DNA of 64,000 nucleotides from Azospirillum sp. TSH64 (GCF_003116035.1 NZ_LGQW01000015.1:3895408-3959407); one strand, 5' to 3'; shown: positions 6,685 through 16,239, counted from the stretch's first letter. Notes: generated by a model not told the origin, from the sequence alone. Numbers and translations are program-made.

Positions 6685-9024
6685 TTAGAACCTGGTTCCG
6701 AAGCTGAAGCGGACGAGCTCTTTCTTGTCGTAGCCTTCCTTGCGGATCGGCAGCGCAACGTCGAGCCGGATGGGGCCGAACGGCGACTTCCACGACACAC
6801 CGGTGCCGATGGAAACGCGGATGCTCTCGTCATCCTTCACGTTCGGATCTTTGATGTCGACCTTGCCGAGGGTGCCGACGTCGGTGAAGGCATGCCCGAG
6901 CAGGCCGAATTCCTCCGGCAGGCCGAACGGGAAGCTCATCTCCACCGACGCACGGGCATAGCGCGTACCACCCAGCGCGTCGCCGGTCGAAACGTCGCGG
7001 GGGCCGATGCCCGCGGTGTTGAAGCCGCGCAGGGTATCGCCGCCGATGAAGAAGCGGTCGCCGAGATCCACCTTCTTGCCGAGACCGTGGATGTAGCCGA
7101 TCTCACCGGTCGTGCTGAGCACCCACTGGTCATCGCCGAGCGGCAGATAGTATCCACCGGCCAGCTTGTTCCGCAGGAAGCGCACCGAGCCGCCGAGGCC
7201 GGCAATGTCGTTGGTCAGGCGGATGAAATAACCTTCCGTCGGCGTCAGCTTGCTGTTGCGGACATCGTAGGTCAGCTCCTGGCCGATCAGCGAGGTCAGC
7301 CGTTCGCCGCGCTGCTCCTGGATGTACTTCGACGCGGTCGTCGGCACTTCCTCGATCAGCGTGTCCTGCAACTGGTAGTAGACGCGCTGGCGCAGGCGCT
7401 CGGTCAGCGGATAGCCGAGGCGCAGGGCGAAGCCGGTGTTCTTCTCGTTGAACGAGCTTTCGTCCTGGTAGTTGTAGCGGGTCCGGAACACGTCGACGCC
7501 GGCCGACAGGTCGCGGTCCATGAAGTACGGCTCCGTGAAGGAGATATCGTACAGCTGGCGCCGGCCCGACAGGGTCGCACCCAGACGCAGATCCTGACCG
7601 CGGCCGAGCAGGTTGCGCTCGCGGATCGAGAAGTCACCCAGCGGACCGTCGGAGGTCGAGAAGCCGGCACCGATGGAGATTTCACCGGTGGACTGCTCTG
7701 CGACATCGACATTGACCACGGTGCGGTCGGGCGCGCTGCTCTCTGCGGTCGTGATGTTCACGCGCTCGAAGAATCCAAGATCCTTGATGCGCTGTTCCGA
7801 GCGCTTCAACTTCGAAGAGTTGAAGGGGTCGCCTTCGGACAGCAGCATCTCGCGACGGATCACCTTGTCGAGCGTCCTGACGTTGCCCGAGATGTCGATG
7901 CGGTCGACGAAGGTGCGCGGCCCTTCGTTGATCTCGTAGGTGATGTCGATCGTGTGGGTTTCGCGGTTGCGCGTGATCCGCGGCCGGACATCGACGAAAG
8001 CGTATTGCAGATCGCCGACGGCGTTCGTCAGCTTCGTGATGGTGTCTTCCACCTTCTGGGCGTTGTACCAATCGCCCTCGGTGGTGAGCACGCTGTTCTG
8101 CAGAACGGCCGGATCGAGCTGCTTCAGCGAGGTGTTGATGTCGACCTTGCCGAATTTGTAACGCTCACCTTCCTCGATGGTGAAGGTGATGAAAAAGTCC
8201 GACTTGTCCGGCGTCAGCTCGGCGACCGCAGACACCACGCGGAAGTCGGCATAGCCTTCCTTCAGATAGAATCGGCGCAGCAGGTCGCGGTCATAGCTCA
8301 ACCGGTCGGGATCGTAATTGTCATCCGACGTCAGGAAGCGCCACCAGGCCGATTCCTTCGTCTGGACGTTCTCGCGCAGGGTGCCGTCCGAGAAATGTTC
8401 GTTGCCGATGAAGGTGATGCCGCGCACACCGGTGCGCACGCCCTCGTTGATCTCGAACACCAGATCGACGCGGTTCTGGTCGAGCTGGATGATCTTCGGC
8501 TCGACCGTCGCGCCGAAGCGGCCCTGGCGGCGATAGATGTCCTGGATGCGCTGGACGTCGGACTGGACACGGGTGCGCGTGTAGACGACGCGGGGACGCA
8601 GCTGGATTTCCTTATCCAGCGTCTCCTTGTCGATGCGCCGGTTCCCCTCGAACGCGATGCGATTGATGATCGGGTTTTCGGCGACCGTCACGACCAGTGC
8701 ATCGCCCTCGCGCTTCAGTACGACGTCGGCGAACAGGCCGGTGTTGAACAGCGACTTCAACGACTGATCGATCCGGTCGGGATCGAACGGGTCGCCCGGC
8801 TGGATCGTCAGATAGGAGCGGACCGTGGAGGGCTCGATTCGCTGGGTGCCTTCGACCCGGATGTCGCGCACCGTACCGCCACTGAACACCTGGGCGACCA
8901 TGGACCCCGAGGCACCCGTCGCCCGTCCGGGCGAGGATGCGGTTTGGGCGTGGGCGACAGACACCGTCGTCATGGCGCAGCCGGCCAGCAGGCCCGCCAC
9001 CAGAACTTTGCTCGACACCGGCAA
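6685..9024 (-). CDS. bamA: Outer membrane protein assembly factor BamA
   Basis: Protein of 779 residues, an Omp85-family beta barrel that folds and inserts outer-membrane proteins. It has a signal peptide at residues 1-27 (ends SVAHAQ). A POTRA string follows, from FSGGTVRDIRVEGTQRIEPS through GPRTFVDRIDISGNVRTLDK, then the barrel with FFIGGDTLRGFNTAGIGPRD (the VRGF/LRGF motif region). The C-terminus is RFSFGTRF with the terminal phenylalanine used as barrel signal. It sits between rseP (27-nt gap) and skp (1-nt gap), the conserved order. Confidence 0.98.
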   Translation of the reverse strand: MPVSSKVLVAGLLAGCAMTTVSVAHAQTASSPGRATGASGSMVAQVFSGGTVRDIRVEGTQRIEPSTVRSYLTIQPGDPFDPDRIDQSLKSLFNTGLFADVVLKREGDALVVTVAENPIINRIAFEGNRRIDKETLDKEIQLRPRVVYTRTRVQSDVQRIQDIYRRQGRFGATVEPKIIQLDQNRVDLVFEINEGVRTGVRGITFIGNEHFSDGTLRENVQTKESAWWRFLTSDDNYDPDRLSYDRDLLRRFYLKEGYADFRVVSAVAELTPDKSDFFITFTIEEGERYKFGKVDINTSLKQLDPAVLQNSVLTTEGDWYNAQKVEDTITKLTNAVGDLQYAFVDVRPRITRNRETHTIDITYEINEGPRTFVDRIDISGNVRTLDKVIRREMLLSEGDPFNSSKLKRSEQRIKDLGFFERVNITTAESSAPDRTVVNVDVAEQSTGEISIGAGFSTSDGPLGDFSIRERNLLGRGQDLRLGATLSGRRQLYDISFTEPYFMDRDLSAGVDVFRTRYNYQDESSFNEKNTGFALRLGYPLTERLRQRVYYQLQDTLIEEVPTTASKYIQEQRGERLTSLIGQELTYDVRNSKLTPTEGYFIRLTNDIAGLGGSVRFLRNKLAGGYYLPLGDDQWVLSTTGEIGYIHGLGKKVDLGDRFFIGGDTLRGFNTAGIGPRDVSTGDALGGTRYARASVEMSFPFGLPEEFGLLGHAFTDVGTLGKVDIKDPNVKDDESIRVSIGTGVSWKSPFGPIRLDVALPIRKEGYDKKELVRFSFGTRF

Positions 9025-9051
9025 ATCACGCTCCCTGGCAAGGGGCTGGCT

Positions 9052-10185
9052 TTAGGAAACCAGTCCCCGGAAGAAATCGACCACGCGCAGCTGAACCAGG
9101 TCGTTCCACGTGGCGAAGACCATGAGCGTTAATACCAAGGCCAATCCAATTCGGAAACCGTATTCTTGCGCTCGCGCTCCCAACGGCCGGCCGAGCAGCT
9201 TTTCGATCCCGTAAAAAAGCAGGTGTCCGCCATCGAGCATCGGGACCGGGAACAGGTTGATCAGCCCCAGATTGACCGACAGGAAGGTCATGAACCAAAC
9301 CAGCGGGTACCAGCCGGACTGGGCCACCTCGCCCGACATCTGGGCGATGCGGAGCGGCCCGCCCAGTTCCTCCGTCCCGCGCGATCCCTGGACCATCTGG
9401 CCCAGCGCGGTGAAGGTGCCGGTGATCATGCCTGCGACTTCTCGTCCCGCCTGCCAGACGGCGGTCAGGGGATCGTGGCGCATCATACCGACGCTGCCGC
9501 GGCTGATCCCGAGCAGCCCGATCTGATGGGCGTTGCCGAGTCGGTCGGTGACGGTCTGCGAATCCGGCGTCGCGGTCAGGGTCATCACCCGGCCATCGCG
9601 CTTCAACTCGACCGCCAGCGGCTGGCCGGGACGGATCGAAACGATCTGGCGGATTTCCTCGAAACGCTGGACGCCGGTGCCGTCGACCGACAGGATCAGG
9701 TCGCCCGGCTGGATGCCGGCCCGCTCCGCGGCACTGCCTGGCTGGATGCCGCCGACGTCAGGCGGGGTGAAGGACTGGCCGGCCGTCATGAACAGCAGGG
9801 CCAGCACGACGATGGAAAAGACGAAATTGGCAATCGGACCGGCAGCGACGATGGCCGCGCGCTGCCCCACCCGCTTGTGGTGGAAGGAGACCGCACGCTC
9901 CTCCGCTGACATCGCCGTCAGATGCGCGCCCGGCGTGCTGGCCGGATCGGCGTCGCCGAACATCTTGACGTAGCCGCCGAGCGGCAGAGCGCTGAACTTC
10001 CAGCGCGTGCCGGCACGGTCGGTAAAGCCGAAGATCTCCGGCCCGAAGCCGATGGAGAAGGTCTCGATCCGCACGCCATTGCGCCGCGCGACCAGATAGT
10101 GACCAAGCTCGTGCACGAACACGAGCACGGTGAGGACCAGAAGGAAGGCCAACACCGAGGTCCAGAAACCGCCGATAACGTCCAT
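9052..10185 (-). CDS. rseP: RIP metalloprotease RseP (site-2 protease)
   Basis: Membrane metalloprotease of 377 residues that cuts substrates such as anti-sigma factors and signal-peptide remnants inside the membrane. It has the zinc motif VFVHELGHYLVARR in the first membrane segment. One PDZ domain follows (about residues 110-200, GGIQPGSAAERAGIQPGDLI), and NLFPVPMLDGGH near the C-terminus carries the third ligand. The family in E. coli has two PDZ domains; one is usual in alphaproteobacteria. ATG 10185 is chosen; an in-frame GTG at 10218 would add 11 residues. It follows dxr by 36 nt. Confidence 0.96.
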   Translation of the reverse strand: MDVIGGFWTSVLAFLLVLTVLVFVHELGHYLVARRNGVRIETFSIGFGPEIFGFTDRAGTRWKFSALPLGGYVKMFGDADPASTPGAHLTAMSAEERAVSFHHKRVGQRAAIVAAGPIANFVFSIVVLALLFMTAGQSFTPPDVGGIQPGSAAERAGIQPGDLILSVDGTGVQRFEEIRQIVSIRPGQPLAVELKRDGRVMTLTATPDSQTVTDRLGNAHQIGLLGISRGSVGMMRHDPLTAVWQAGREVAGMITGTFTALGQMVQGSRGTEELGGPLRIAQMSGEVAQSGWYPLVWFMTFLSVNLGLINLFPVPMLDGGHLLFYGIEKLLGRPLGARAQEYGFRIGLALVLTLMVFATWNDLVQLRVVDFFRGLVS

Positions 10186-10221
10186 TTCAACCCTTGCGCC
10201 TTCCAGCGCCTCGAACACGGA

Positions 10222-11418
10222 TCATCGGCTGCCAACCGCCGTCGCACCGATGGCCGCAACACGGCCGGCGGCATCCCGCCTCGCATCCGCGTCGGCCTCC
10301 CGCACGGCGGCGAGATCGCGCAGCGGGCGGTGGGGCAACGCCGTCAACGTCTCCTCGACGATCCGTTCGATGTCGAGAAAGCCGATCCGGCGGTCGAGAA
10401 ACGCCTGGACGGCCACCTCGTTGGCGGCACTGAGTATAGTAGGAGCGCCCCCACCGCTTTGCAAGGCAGCCCGGGCCAGCCGAAGTGCCGGGAATCGCAC
10501 GGGATCCGGCGCCTCGAAGGTCAGCGTCGCGGCCTTGACCAGATCCAGCCGCTCCGCCGGGGTGGCGATGCGGGCGGGCCAGCCGAGGGCATAGGCGATG
10601 GGCGTGCGCATGTCGGGCGTGCCGAGCTGCGCCAGCACCGAGCCGTCGACATACTCCACCAGGGAATGGATGACCGACTGCGGGTGGACCAGCACATCGA
10701 TGCGCTCTTCGGGAATGCCGAACAGGAAATGGGCCTCGATCAGCTCCAGCCCCTTGTTCATCATCGTGGCGCTGTCGACCGAGATCTTGGCGCCCATGTC
10801 CCAGGTGGGATGGGCCACCGCCTGCTCGCGCGTCGCCGCCGCCATGAAGGCGCGGTCCTTGGCGCGGAAGGGACCGCCGGATGCGGTCAGGATCAGGCGG
10901 GAAACACTTTCGGTGCGCTCGAAATCGAAGACCTGGTAGATCGCCGAGTGCTCGCTGTCGACCGGCAGAAGCGTGGCGCCGTGCGCCTTGACCTCCTCCA
11001 TCATCAGGGCGCCGGCGCAGACCAGCACCTCCTTGTTGGCGAAGGCGACGATGGCGCCGCGCCGGATGGCGGCGAGCGTCGGCTCCAGTCCGGCGGCGCC
11101 GACGATGGCGGCCATCACCCAGTCGGCCGGCCGTTCCGCCGCGGCGGCGACCGCTTCGGAGCCGGCGGCGACCTCGATACCGGTACCGGACAGAAGCCGC
11201 TTCAACTCGGCATAGGCGGCCGGGTCGGCGACCACGGCCATGCGGACATTCAACTGCCGCGCCTGCTGCGCCAGAAGGGTGACGTTGCGGTTGGCGGTCA
11301 GCGCCTCCACCGGAAAGCGCTCCGGGTCGCGGGAGACGAGGTCGACGGTCTGCGTGCCGACCGAGCCGGTCGACCCGAGAATCGTCACGCTGCGCGGCGC
11401 GTCCGCTTTCACCACCAT
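10222..11418 (-). CDS. dxr: 1-deoxy-D-xylulose-5-phosphate reductoisomerase
   Basis: Enzyme of 398 residues that makes 2-C-methyl-D-erythritol 4-phosphate with NADPH in the MEP isoprenoid pathway. NADPH-binding GSTGSVGTQT lies at the N-terminus. The catalytic/metal region with DSEHSAIYQ, ILTASGGPFR and NKGLELIEAHFLF is clear. The start ATG at 11418 overlaps the cdsA stop by 10 nt. Its product feeds undecaprenyl-PP synthesis by UppS, encoded two genes upstream. Confidence 0.97.
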   Translation of the reverse strand: MVVKADAPRSVTILGSTGSVGTQTVDLVSRDPERFPVEALTANRNVTLLAQQARQLNVRMAVVADPAAYAELKRLLSGTGIEVAAGSEAVAAAAERPADWVMAAIVGAAGLEPTLAAIRRGAIVAFANKEVLVCAGALMMEEVKAHGATLLPVDSEHSAIYQVFDFERTESVSRLILTASGGPFRAKDRAFMAAATREQAVAHPTWDMGAKISVDSATMMNKGLELIEAHFLFGIPEERIDVLVHPQSVIHSLVEYVDGSVLAQLGTPDMRTPIAYALGWPARIATPAERLDLVKAATLTFEAPDPVRFPALRLARAALQSGGGAPTILSAANEVAVQAFLDRRIGFLDIERIVEETLTALPHRPLRDLAAVREADADARRDAAGRVAAIGATAVGSR

Positions 11419-12302
11419 GACAGAACCGATCCAACGGCCGCGTGGAACAAGGCCAGCACCGGGGCAGCGGCCAGAAGCCCGTCGATGCGGTCGAGGATGC
11501 CGCCATGCCCGGGAATGAGCTGGCCGCTGTCCTTCACATTGTAGCGCCGCTTGACCGCCGATTCGAACAGGTCGCCGGCCTGCCCGACCACGGCAGTGGC
11601 GGCGCCGACCGCCAGAGCGATGTCCGGACGTGCCGCCCCGAAGGCGAGCGCCACCAGCCAGCCGAACAGGGCGGACGCAGCCATGCCGCCGATCAGGCCG
11701 GCCCAGGTCTTCTTGGGGCTGATGCGCGGCGCCAGCTTCGGGCCGCCGATGCTGCGCCCGGCGGCGTAGGCGCCGATATCGGTTGCCCAGATGGCAATGA
11801 GGACGAAGAGGAACAGGGAGAGCCCGCTGTCGGGCAGATCGCGCAGCCACATCAGGCCGGCCATCCCGACTGCGACATACAGCACACCGAAGCCGAGCAG
11901 GCCGCGGTCGGAGCCGCCGCCGACGATGGCGGTCAAAACCGCGAAGGCAGCCGCCGCTCCCACCCCGGCAGCCGGACCGGCGACGATCTGCACCATCAGC
12001 GCAACCAGGATTCCGATGCTCGCCATCAGGCGTGCGGGAAGCCGGCGGGAACTGGGAACGATGCTGGTCCATTCGGAAACGGCAATCACCGATCCGAAGG
12101 CGATCAGGGCATGGAATACCCAGCCGCCGGCCCAGACGGCGCCAAGAACGACCGGCGCCATGACCAGCGCCGACAGGACACGGACCTTGAGGTCGCCTGT
12201 CTTGGATGGCTTGACCGGAGCCGCGGCGGCGGGCGCCGCGCTGTCAGCGGGACCCGGCGGTGGTGGCGCCGAAGCGGCGTTCCCGTCGGTGGAACTCTTC
12301 AA
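11409..12302 (-). CDS. cdsA: Phosphatidate cytidylyltransferase
   Basis: Inner-membrane enzyme that makes CDP-diacylglycerol from phosphatidic acid and CTP. The signature region is at the C-terminus (SAVKRRYNVKDSGQLIPGHG then ILDRIDG), and several hydrophobic segments precede it. The frame has no ATG near the domain start. A TTG at 12302 has GGAGG six bases upstream and gives a 297-residue protein with a Pro/Ala-rich leader. The ATG at 12368 lies deeper in uppS and has no such site. With the TTG start, cdsA overlaps uppS by 59 nt. Confidence 0.92.
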   Translation of the reverse strand: MKSSTDGNAASAPPPPGPADSAAPAAAAPVKPSKTGDLKVRVLSALVMAPVVLGAVWAGGWVFHALIAFGSVIAVSEWTSIVPSSRRLPARLMASIGILVALMVQIVAGPAAGVGAAAAFAVLTAIVGGGSDRGLLGFGVLYVAVGMAGLMWLRDLPDSGLSLFLFVLIAIWATDIGAYAAGRSIGGPKLAPRISPKKTWAGLIGGMAASALFGWLVALAFGAARPDIALAVGAATAVVGQAGDLFESAVKRRYNVKDSGQLIPGHGGILDRIDGLLAAAPVLALFHAAVGSVLSWW

Positions 12303-12984
12303 TCGCCGCCTCCAGATCGCGCTTGGTGAAATCGGGCCAGAGCGTATCGACGAAGACCAACTCGGCATAGGCCGCCTGCCAGAGCAGGAAATTGCTGATC
12401 CGTTTCTCGCCGCTGGTGCGGATGATCAGGTCGGGGTCGGGAATGTCGGACGTGTAGAGCCGGGCCGACAGCGCGTCCTCGTCGATGGACTCCGGCGAGA
12501 GGCGGCCGGCAGCGACCTCTTCCGCAAGCCGGCGCGCCGCATGGACGATCTCCAGGCGCGAGCCATAGCTGAGAGCCACGACGAGGGTCATGGTCCGGTT
12601 GTCGCGGGTCAATGCCTCGGCATTGTCGATCAGCCGGTTGATGTCCTCGGACAGGCGGGTCCGGTCGCCGATCACCCGCAGGCGGACACCGCCGCGGTGC
12701 AGTTCGGCAACCTCGCTGCGCAGATAGAAGCGCAGCAGGCCCATCAGGTCGCTGATCTCCTCTTCCGGCCTGCGCCAGTTCTCCGAGGAGAAGCTGAAGA
12801 TGGTCAGAGTGCCGATGCCAAGTTCGCGCGCCGCTTCCACGGTGCGGCGGACGGCGTCCACGCCCTTCTTGTGCCCGGCGGTGCGCGGCAAGCCGCGCGC
12901 CTTGGCCCAGCGCCCATTGCCATCCATGATGATGGCGACGTGCCCAGGAGCCGTGTTGGACCGGTTGTCGTCCGCGTCGCGCAT
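12244..12984 (-). CDS. uppS: Undecaprenyl diphosphate synthase (isoprenyl transferase)
   Basis: cis-Prenyltransferase of 246 residues that extends FPP with IPP to C55-PP, the lipid carrier for peptidoglycan and O-antigen. Substrate-binding VAIIMDGNGRWAKARGLPR carries the catalytic aspartate. FSFSSENWRRP and DLIIRTSGEKRISNFLLWQ with FVDTLWPDF are the other conserved regions. It follows frr by 6 nt and overlaps cdsA. Confidence 0.97.
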   Translation of the reverse strand: MRDADDNRSNTAPGHVAIIMDGNGRWAKARGLPRTAGHKKGVDAVRRTVEAARELGIGTLTIFSFSSENWRRPEEEISDLMGLLRFYLRSEVAELHRGGVRLRVIGDRTRLSEDINRLIDNAEALTRDNRTMTLVVALSYGSRLEIVHAARRLAEEVAAGRLSPESIDEDALSARLYTSDIPDPDLIIRTSGEKRISNFLLWQAAYAELVFVDTLWPDFTKRDLEAAIEEFHRRERRFGATTAGSR

Positions 12985-12990
12985 TCCGGA

Positions 12991-13548
12991 TCAGACCTGC
13001 ATGATTTCCTTTTCTTTTTGCGCAAGCGAATCGTCGACCAGCTTGATGTGCTGGTCGGTCAGAACCTGCACCTTGTCCGATTGGACCTTGTGCTCGTCCT
13101 GGGTGATTTCGCTCGCCTTCTCCGCCTTCTTCAAGCCGTCCATGCCGTCGCGACGGATGTTGCGGATGGCGACCCGGCACTGCTCGGCATACTTGTGGGC
13201 GACCTTCGCCAGTTCGGCGCGGCGCTCCTGCGTCAGGTCGGGCAGCGGCACGCGGATGACCTGGCCTTCGGCCTGCGGGTTCAGGCCCAGTCCACTGTCG
13301 CGGATGGCCTTCTCGACCGCCTTGGTCATGCCGCGGTCCCAGACCTGGACCGAGATCAGGCGAGGCTCCGGAACGGAGACCGTCGCGACCTCGCGCAGGT
13401 GCATGCGGCTGCCATAGGCCTCCACCATCACCGGTTCCAGCAGGTTGGAAGAGGCGCGGCCGGTACGGAGGCCGCCCAGTTCCTTGCGAAACGAGTCAAG
13501 CGCGCCTTCCATGCGGCGCTTCAGATCCGATAGGTCGGGCGCAGCCAC
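12991..13548 (-). CDS. frr: Ribosome recycling factor
   Basis: Protein of 185 residues, the normal RRF length. With EF-G it splits the 70S ribosome after termination. Conserved stretches GLRTGRASSNLLEPVMVEAY and RVPLPDLTQERRAELAKVAH are visible, and the helical bundle ends in a lysine/glutamate-rich tail. It lies 4 nt after pyrH, in the conserved rpsB-tsf-pyrH-frr order. Confidence 0.98.
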   Translation of the reverse strand: MAAPDLSDLKRRMEGALDSFRKELGGLRTGRASSNLLEPVMVEAYGSRMHLREVATVSVPEPRLISVQVWDRGMTKAVEKAIRDSGLGLNPQAEGQVIRVPLPDLTQERRAELAKVAHKYAEQCRVAIRNIRRDGMDGLKKAEKASEITQDEHKVQSDKVQVLTDQHIKLVDDSLAQKEKEIMQV

Positions 13549-13552
13549 GGGC

Positions 13553-14308
13553 CTACTCCCTTTCTTCCGTTATGATGGTGTGCTTGCCACGGCCCTGCAT
13601 CACTTCGGCGAAGGCGCCGGGCGTGTGGATCGAGAAGACCAGAATGGGAATGTGGTTCTCGCGCGACAGCGCGATCGCCGAAGCGTCCATCACCTGGAGT
13701 TCCTTGGTCAGGACATCCATGTAGGTGAGGCGTTCGTAATGCTCGGCCGTCGGATCCTTCTTCGGATCGGCGGTATAGACGCCATCGACCTGCGTCCCCT
13801 TCAGCAGACCATCACAGCCCATTTCCGAGGCGCGCAGCGCCGCGGCGGTGTCGGTGGTGAAGAAGGGATTGCCGGTGCCGGCGGCGAAGATCACCACCCG
13901 GCCTTTTTCCATGTGGCGGACGGCGCGGCGCCGGATGTAGGGCTCGCAGACCGTCGACATGGGGATGGCCGACTGCACCCGCGTGCTGACGCCCATCCGC
14001 TCGAGCGCGCTCTGCATCGAGAGCGCGTTCATCACGGTGGCGAGCATGCCGATATAGTCGGCCGAGGCACGCTCCATGCCGCTCGCCGCACCCTTCACAC
14101 CCCGGAAGATGTTCCCCCCGCCGATGACCAGACAGACCTGGACGCCGAGCCCGATCACCGCCTTCACCTCGTTGGCGATGCGGTTGACCATCTCCGGGTC
14201 CAGGCCATAGTCGCGCTGACCCATCAGCGCTTCGCCCGACACCTTGAGGAGAACGCGCTTGTAGCGGGCGCTCCCGGCCGGCGTGGTGGTCCCGGTGGTA
14301 TCGACCAT
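13553..14308 (-). CDS. pyrH: UMP kinase
   Basis: Hexameric UMP kinase of 251 residues (amino acid kinase fold) that phosphorylates UMP to UDP. YKRVLLKVSGEALMG at residues 18-32 is the phosphate-binding start. GGGNIFRGVKGA and VIFAAGTGNPFFTTDTAAAL are clear family blocks. A short low-complexity leader (VDTTGTTTPAGSA) precedes the domain. It lies 66 nt downstream of tsf. Confidence 0.97.
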   Translation of the reverse strand: MVDTTGTTTPAGSARYKRVLLKVSGEALMGQRDYGLDPEMVNRIANEVKAVIGLGVQVCLVIGGGNIFRGVKGAASGMERASADYIGMLATVMNALSMQSALERMGVSTRVQSAIPMSTVCEPYIRRRAVRHMEKGRVVIFAAGTGNPFFTTDTAAALRASEMGCDGLLKGTQVDGVYTADPKKDPTAEHYERLTYMDVLTKELQVMDASAIALSRENHIPILVFSIHTPGAFAEVMQGRGKHTIITEERE

Positions 14309-14374
14309 GGGGGGAACGCTCCCTTGCTGTTTCAGAATACGGCTTGCGGATCTAAGCGTTCGACCTTGCCGGTC

Positions 14375-15307
14375 TCAGCCCTGACCGCCGGCGGCGGCGG
14401 CAACTTCGGCGGCGAAGTCCGACTGGGCCTTCTCGATGCCTTCGCCCAGCGCGAAGCGGGTGAAGCCGGTGACCTTGACCGGGGCGCCGATGTCCTTGGC
14501 GGCGTTCTCAACCACCTTGCGGAGCTTGGTCTCGCCGTCGATCACATAGGTCTGCTCCAGCAGGCAGACTTCCTCGTAGTACTTGCGGACGCGGCCTTCC
14601 ACCATCTTCTCGATGATGGCTTCCGGCTTGCCCGAAGCACGGGCCTGCTCGGCCAGCACGCTGCGCTCACGCTCCAGCGACGAGCTGTCGACGTCGGCGA
14701 TGTCCAGCGCGTCCGGACGGGCGGCGGCGATGTGCATGGCGATCTGCTTGCCGAGGTCGGCCAGCTTGCCGGCATCGCCGGTCGACTCCAGGGCGACCAG
14801 AACGCCGATCTTGCCCAGGCCCGGCGCGATGGCCGAGTGGACGTAGCTGACGACGACACCGGCCGAAACCGACAGCGTGACGGCGCGGCGCAGGTTCATG
14901 TTCTCGCCGACCGTGGCGATCAGGCTGGTCAGCTCGTCCTGGGCGGTGTGCGAGGTGCCCGGATAGGCGGCGGCCTTCAGGGCCTCGACATCGCCACCGG
15001 TGGCCAGGGCCAGCTCGGCGGACTTGGCGGCGAAAGCCTGGAACTTGTCGTTGCGGGCGACGAAGTCGGTCTCGGCGTTCACCTCGACGACGGCACCCTT
15101 GGTGCCGGCGGTGGCGACGGCGACCAGACCTTCGGCGGCGACGCGGCCCGACTTCTTGGCGGCGGCGGCGAGGCCCTTCTTGCGCAGCCAGTCGACGGCG
15201 CCCTCGAGGTCGCCCTGCGTCTCGTTCAGCGCCTTCTTGCAGTCCATCATGCCCGCGCCGGTCTTCTCGCGCAGTTCCTTGACGAGCGAGGCGGTAATCT
15301 CGGCCAT
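14375..15307 (-). CDS. tsf: Elongation factor Ts
   Basis: Guanine-nucleotide exchange factor for EF-Tu, 310 residues. It starts MAEITASLVKELREKTGAGM with the UBA-like domain, followed by DCKKALNETQGDLEGAVDWL and the TDFVARN motif that contacts EF-Tu. The ATG at 15307 is chosen over an ATG at 15328 because the family starts at MAEI. It is separated from rpsB by a strong terminator, so it should have its own promoter or depend on read-through. Confidence 0.98.
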   Translation of the reverse strand: MAEITASLVKELREKTGAGMMDCKKALNETQGDLEGAVDWLRKKGLAAAAKKSGRVAAEGLVAVATAGTKGAVVEVNAETDFVARNDKFQAFAAKSAELALATGGDVEALKAAAYPGTSHTAQDELTSLIATVGENMNLRRAVTLSVSAGVVVSYVHSAIAPGLGKIGVLVALESTGDAGKLADLGKQIAMHIAAARPDALDIADVDSSSLERERSVLAEQARASGKPEAIIEKMVEGRVRKYYEEVCLLEQTYVIDGETKLRKVVENAAKDIGAPVKVTGFTRFALGEGIEKAQSDFAAEVAAAAGGQG

Positions 15308-15400
15308 GTTGCGCCCTCTTCCTTCCAAGCGATCCGGCAGGCGGATCGGATTGAGTCACAAAGTCAAAACGGGTGGCAACCCATCAAAAAGGCAGCCCAT

Positions 15401-15441
15401 AAAAAAGGCAGCCGGGCCATAGGTCATAAGGCCCGGCTGCC
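15401..15441 (-). terminator. Rho-independent terminator after rpsB
   Basis: A perfect 12-bp GC-rich stem (15407-15418 with 15430-15441, ggcagccgggcc/ggcccggctgcc) with an 11-nt loop. It is followed on the minus strand by six T residues (complement of 15401-15406). It starts 16 nt after the rpsB stop and should reduce read-through into tsf. Confidence 0.88.
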
Positions 15442-15456
15442 CTTCAACCGTCAGGG

Positions 15457-16239
15457 TCAGGCCTGGGCGGCAGTCTCGGCGGTCTCTTCTTCCGGCAGCT
15501 GCTCGGCCGGGGCGTCCTCGGCGGCGCCGACGTCGATGCCGGCGGCGCTCATCTCGGCCTGCAGGCCGTCAAGCACGGCGCCGACCGTCAGGTCGCAGTA
15601 CATCTCGATGGCGCGCAGCGCGTCGTCGTTGCCCGGGATCGGGAAGGCCACGCCGTCCGGATCGGAGTTGCTGTCGAGGACCGCGATGACCGGGATGCCG
15701 AGCTTGTTGGCTTCCTTGACCGCAATCGACTCCTTGTTGGTGTCGATGATGAAGATGACGTCCGGCAGGCCGCCCATCTCCTTGATGCCGCCCAGCGCAC
15801 GCTCCAGCTTGTCGCGCTCGCGGGTCAGCTCCAGGATCTCGCGCTTGGTCAGGCCCGAGGTGTCGCCGCCCAGACGCTCTTCCATCTCGCGCAGGCGCTT
15901 GATCGACTGGGAGATCGTCTTCCAGTTGGTCAGCATGCCGCCGAGCCAGCGGTGGTTGACGTAGTACTGGCCGCACTTGGCGGCGGCCTCGGCGATGCGC
16001 TCCTGGGCTTGGCGCTTGGTGCCGACGAACAGGACGCGGCCGCCGCCGGCGACGACGTCACGCACGGCCTGCAGGGCGCGGTGCAGCATCGGGACGGTCT
16101 GCTCGAGATCGATGATGTGCACGCCATTGCGCACGCCGAAGATGTACTGGTTCATCTTCGGGTTCCAGCGGCGGGTGTGGTGGCCGAAGTGGACACCGGC
16201 TTCCAGCAGCTGGCGCATGGTGAAGGTGGGCATGGTCAT
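15457..16239 (-). CDS. rpsB: 30S ribosomal protein S2
   Basis: Ribosomal protein uS2 of 260 residues. It starts with FTMRQLLEAGVHFGHHTRRW, the S2 signature. GGRVLFVGTKRQAQERIAEA and DVIFIIDTNKESIAVKEANK follow, and the C-terminal tail is acidic and Glu/Ala-rich. Two ATGs fit: 16239 (MTMPTFTM) and 16233 (MPTFTM). The first is nearer the AAGGGA element. A good sigma-70-type promoter lies about 140 nt upstream. Confidence 0.97.
   Translation of the reverse strand: MTMPTFTMRQLLEAGVHFGHHTRRWNPKMNQYIFGVRNGVHIIDLEQTVPMLHRALQAVRDVVAGGGRVLFVGTKRQAQERIAEAAAKCGQYYVNHRWLGGMLTNWKTISQSIKRLREMEERLGGDTSGLTKREILELTRERDKLERALGGIKEMGGLPDVIFIIDTNKESIAVKEANKLGIPVIAVLDSNSDPDGVAFPIPGNDDALRAIEMYCDLTVGAVLDGLQAEMSAAGIDVGAAEDAPAEQLPEEETAETAAQA

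Noticed and set aside
6628..9132. 834-residue plus-strand ORF antisense to bamA
   Set aside because: It is a GC-rich shadow frame. The opposite strand encodes complete BamA with signal peptide, POTRA domains and terminal Phe.
13445..15964. 839-residue plus-strand ORF
   Set aside because: It is antisense to frr, pyrH, tsf and rpsB, all complete and conserved. It has no domain likeness.
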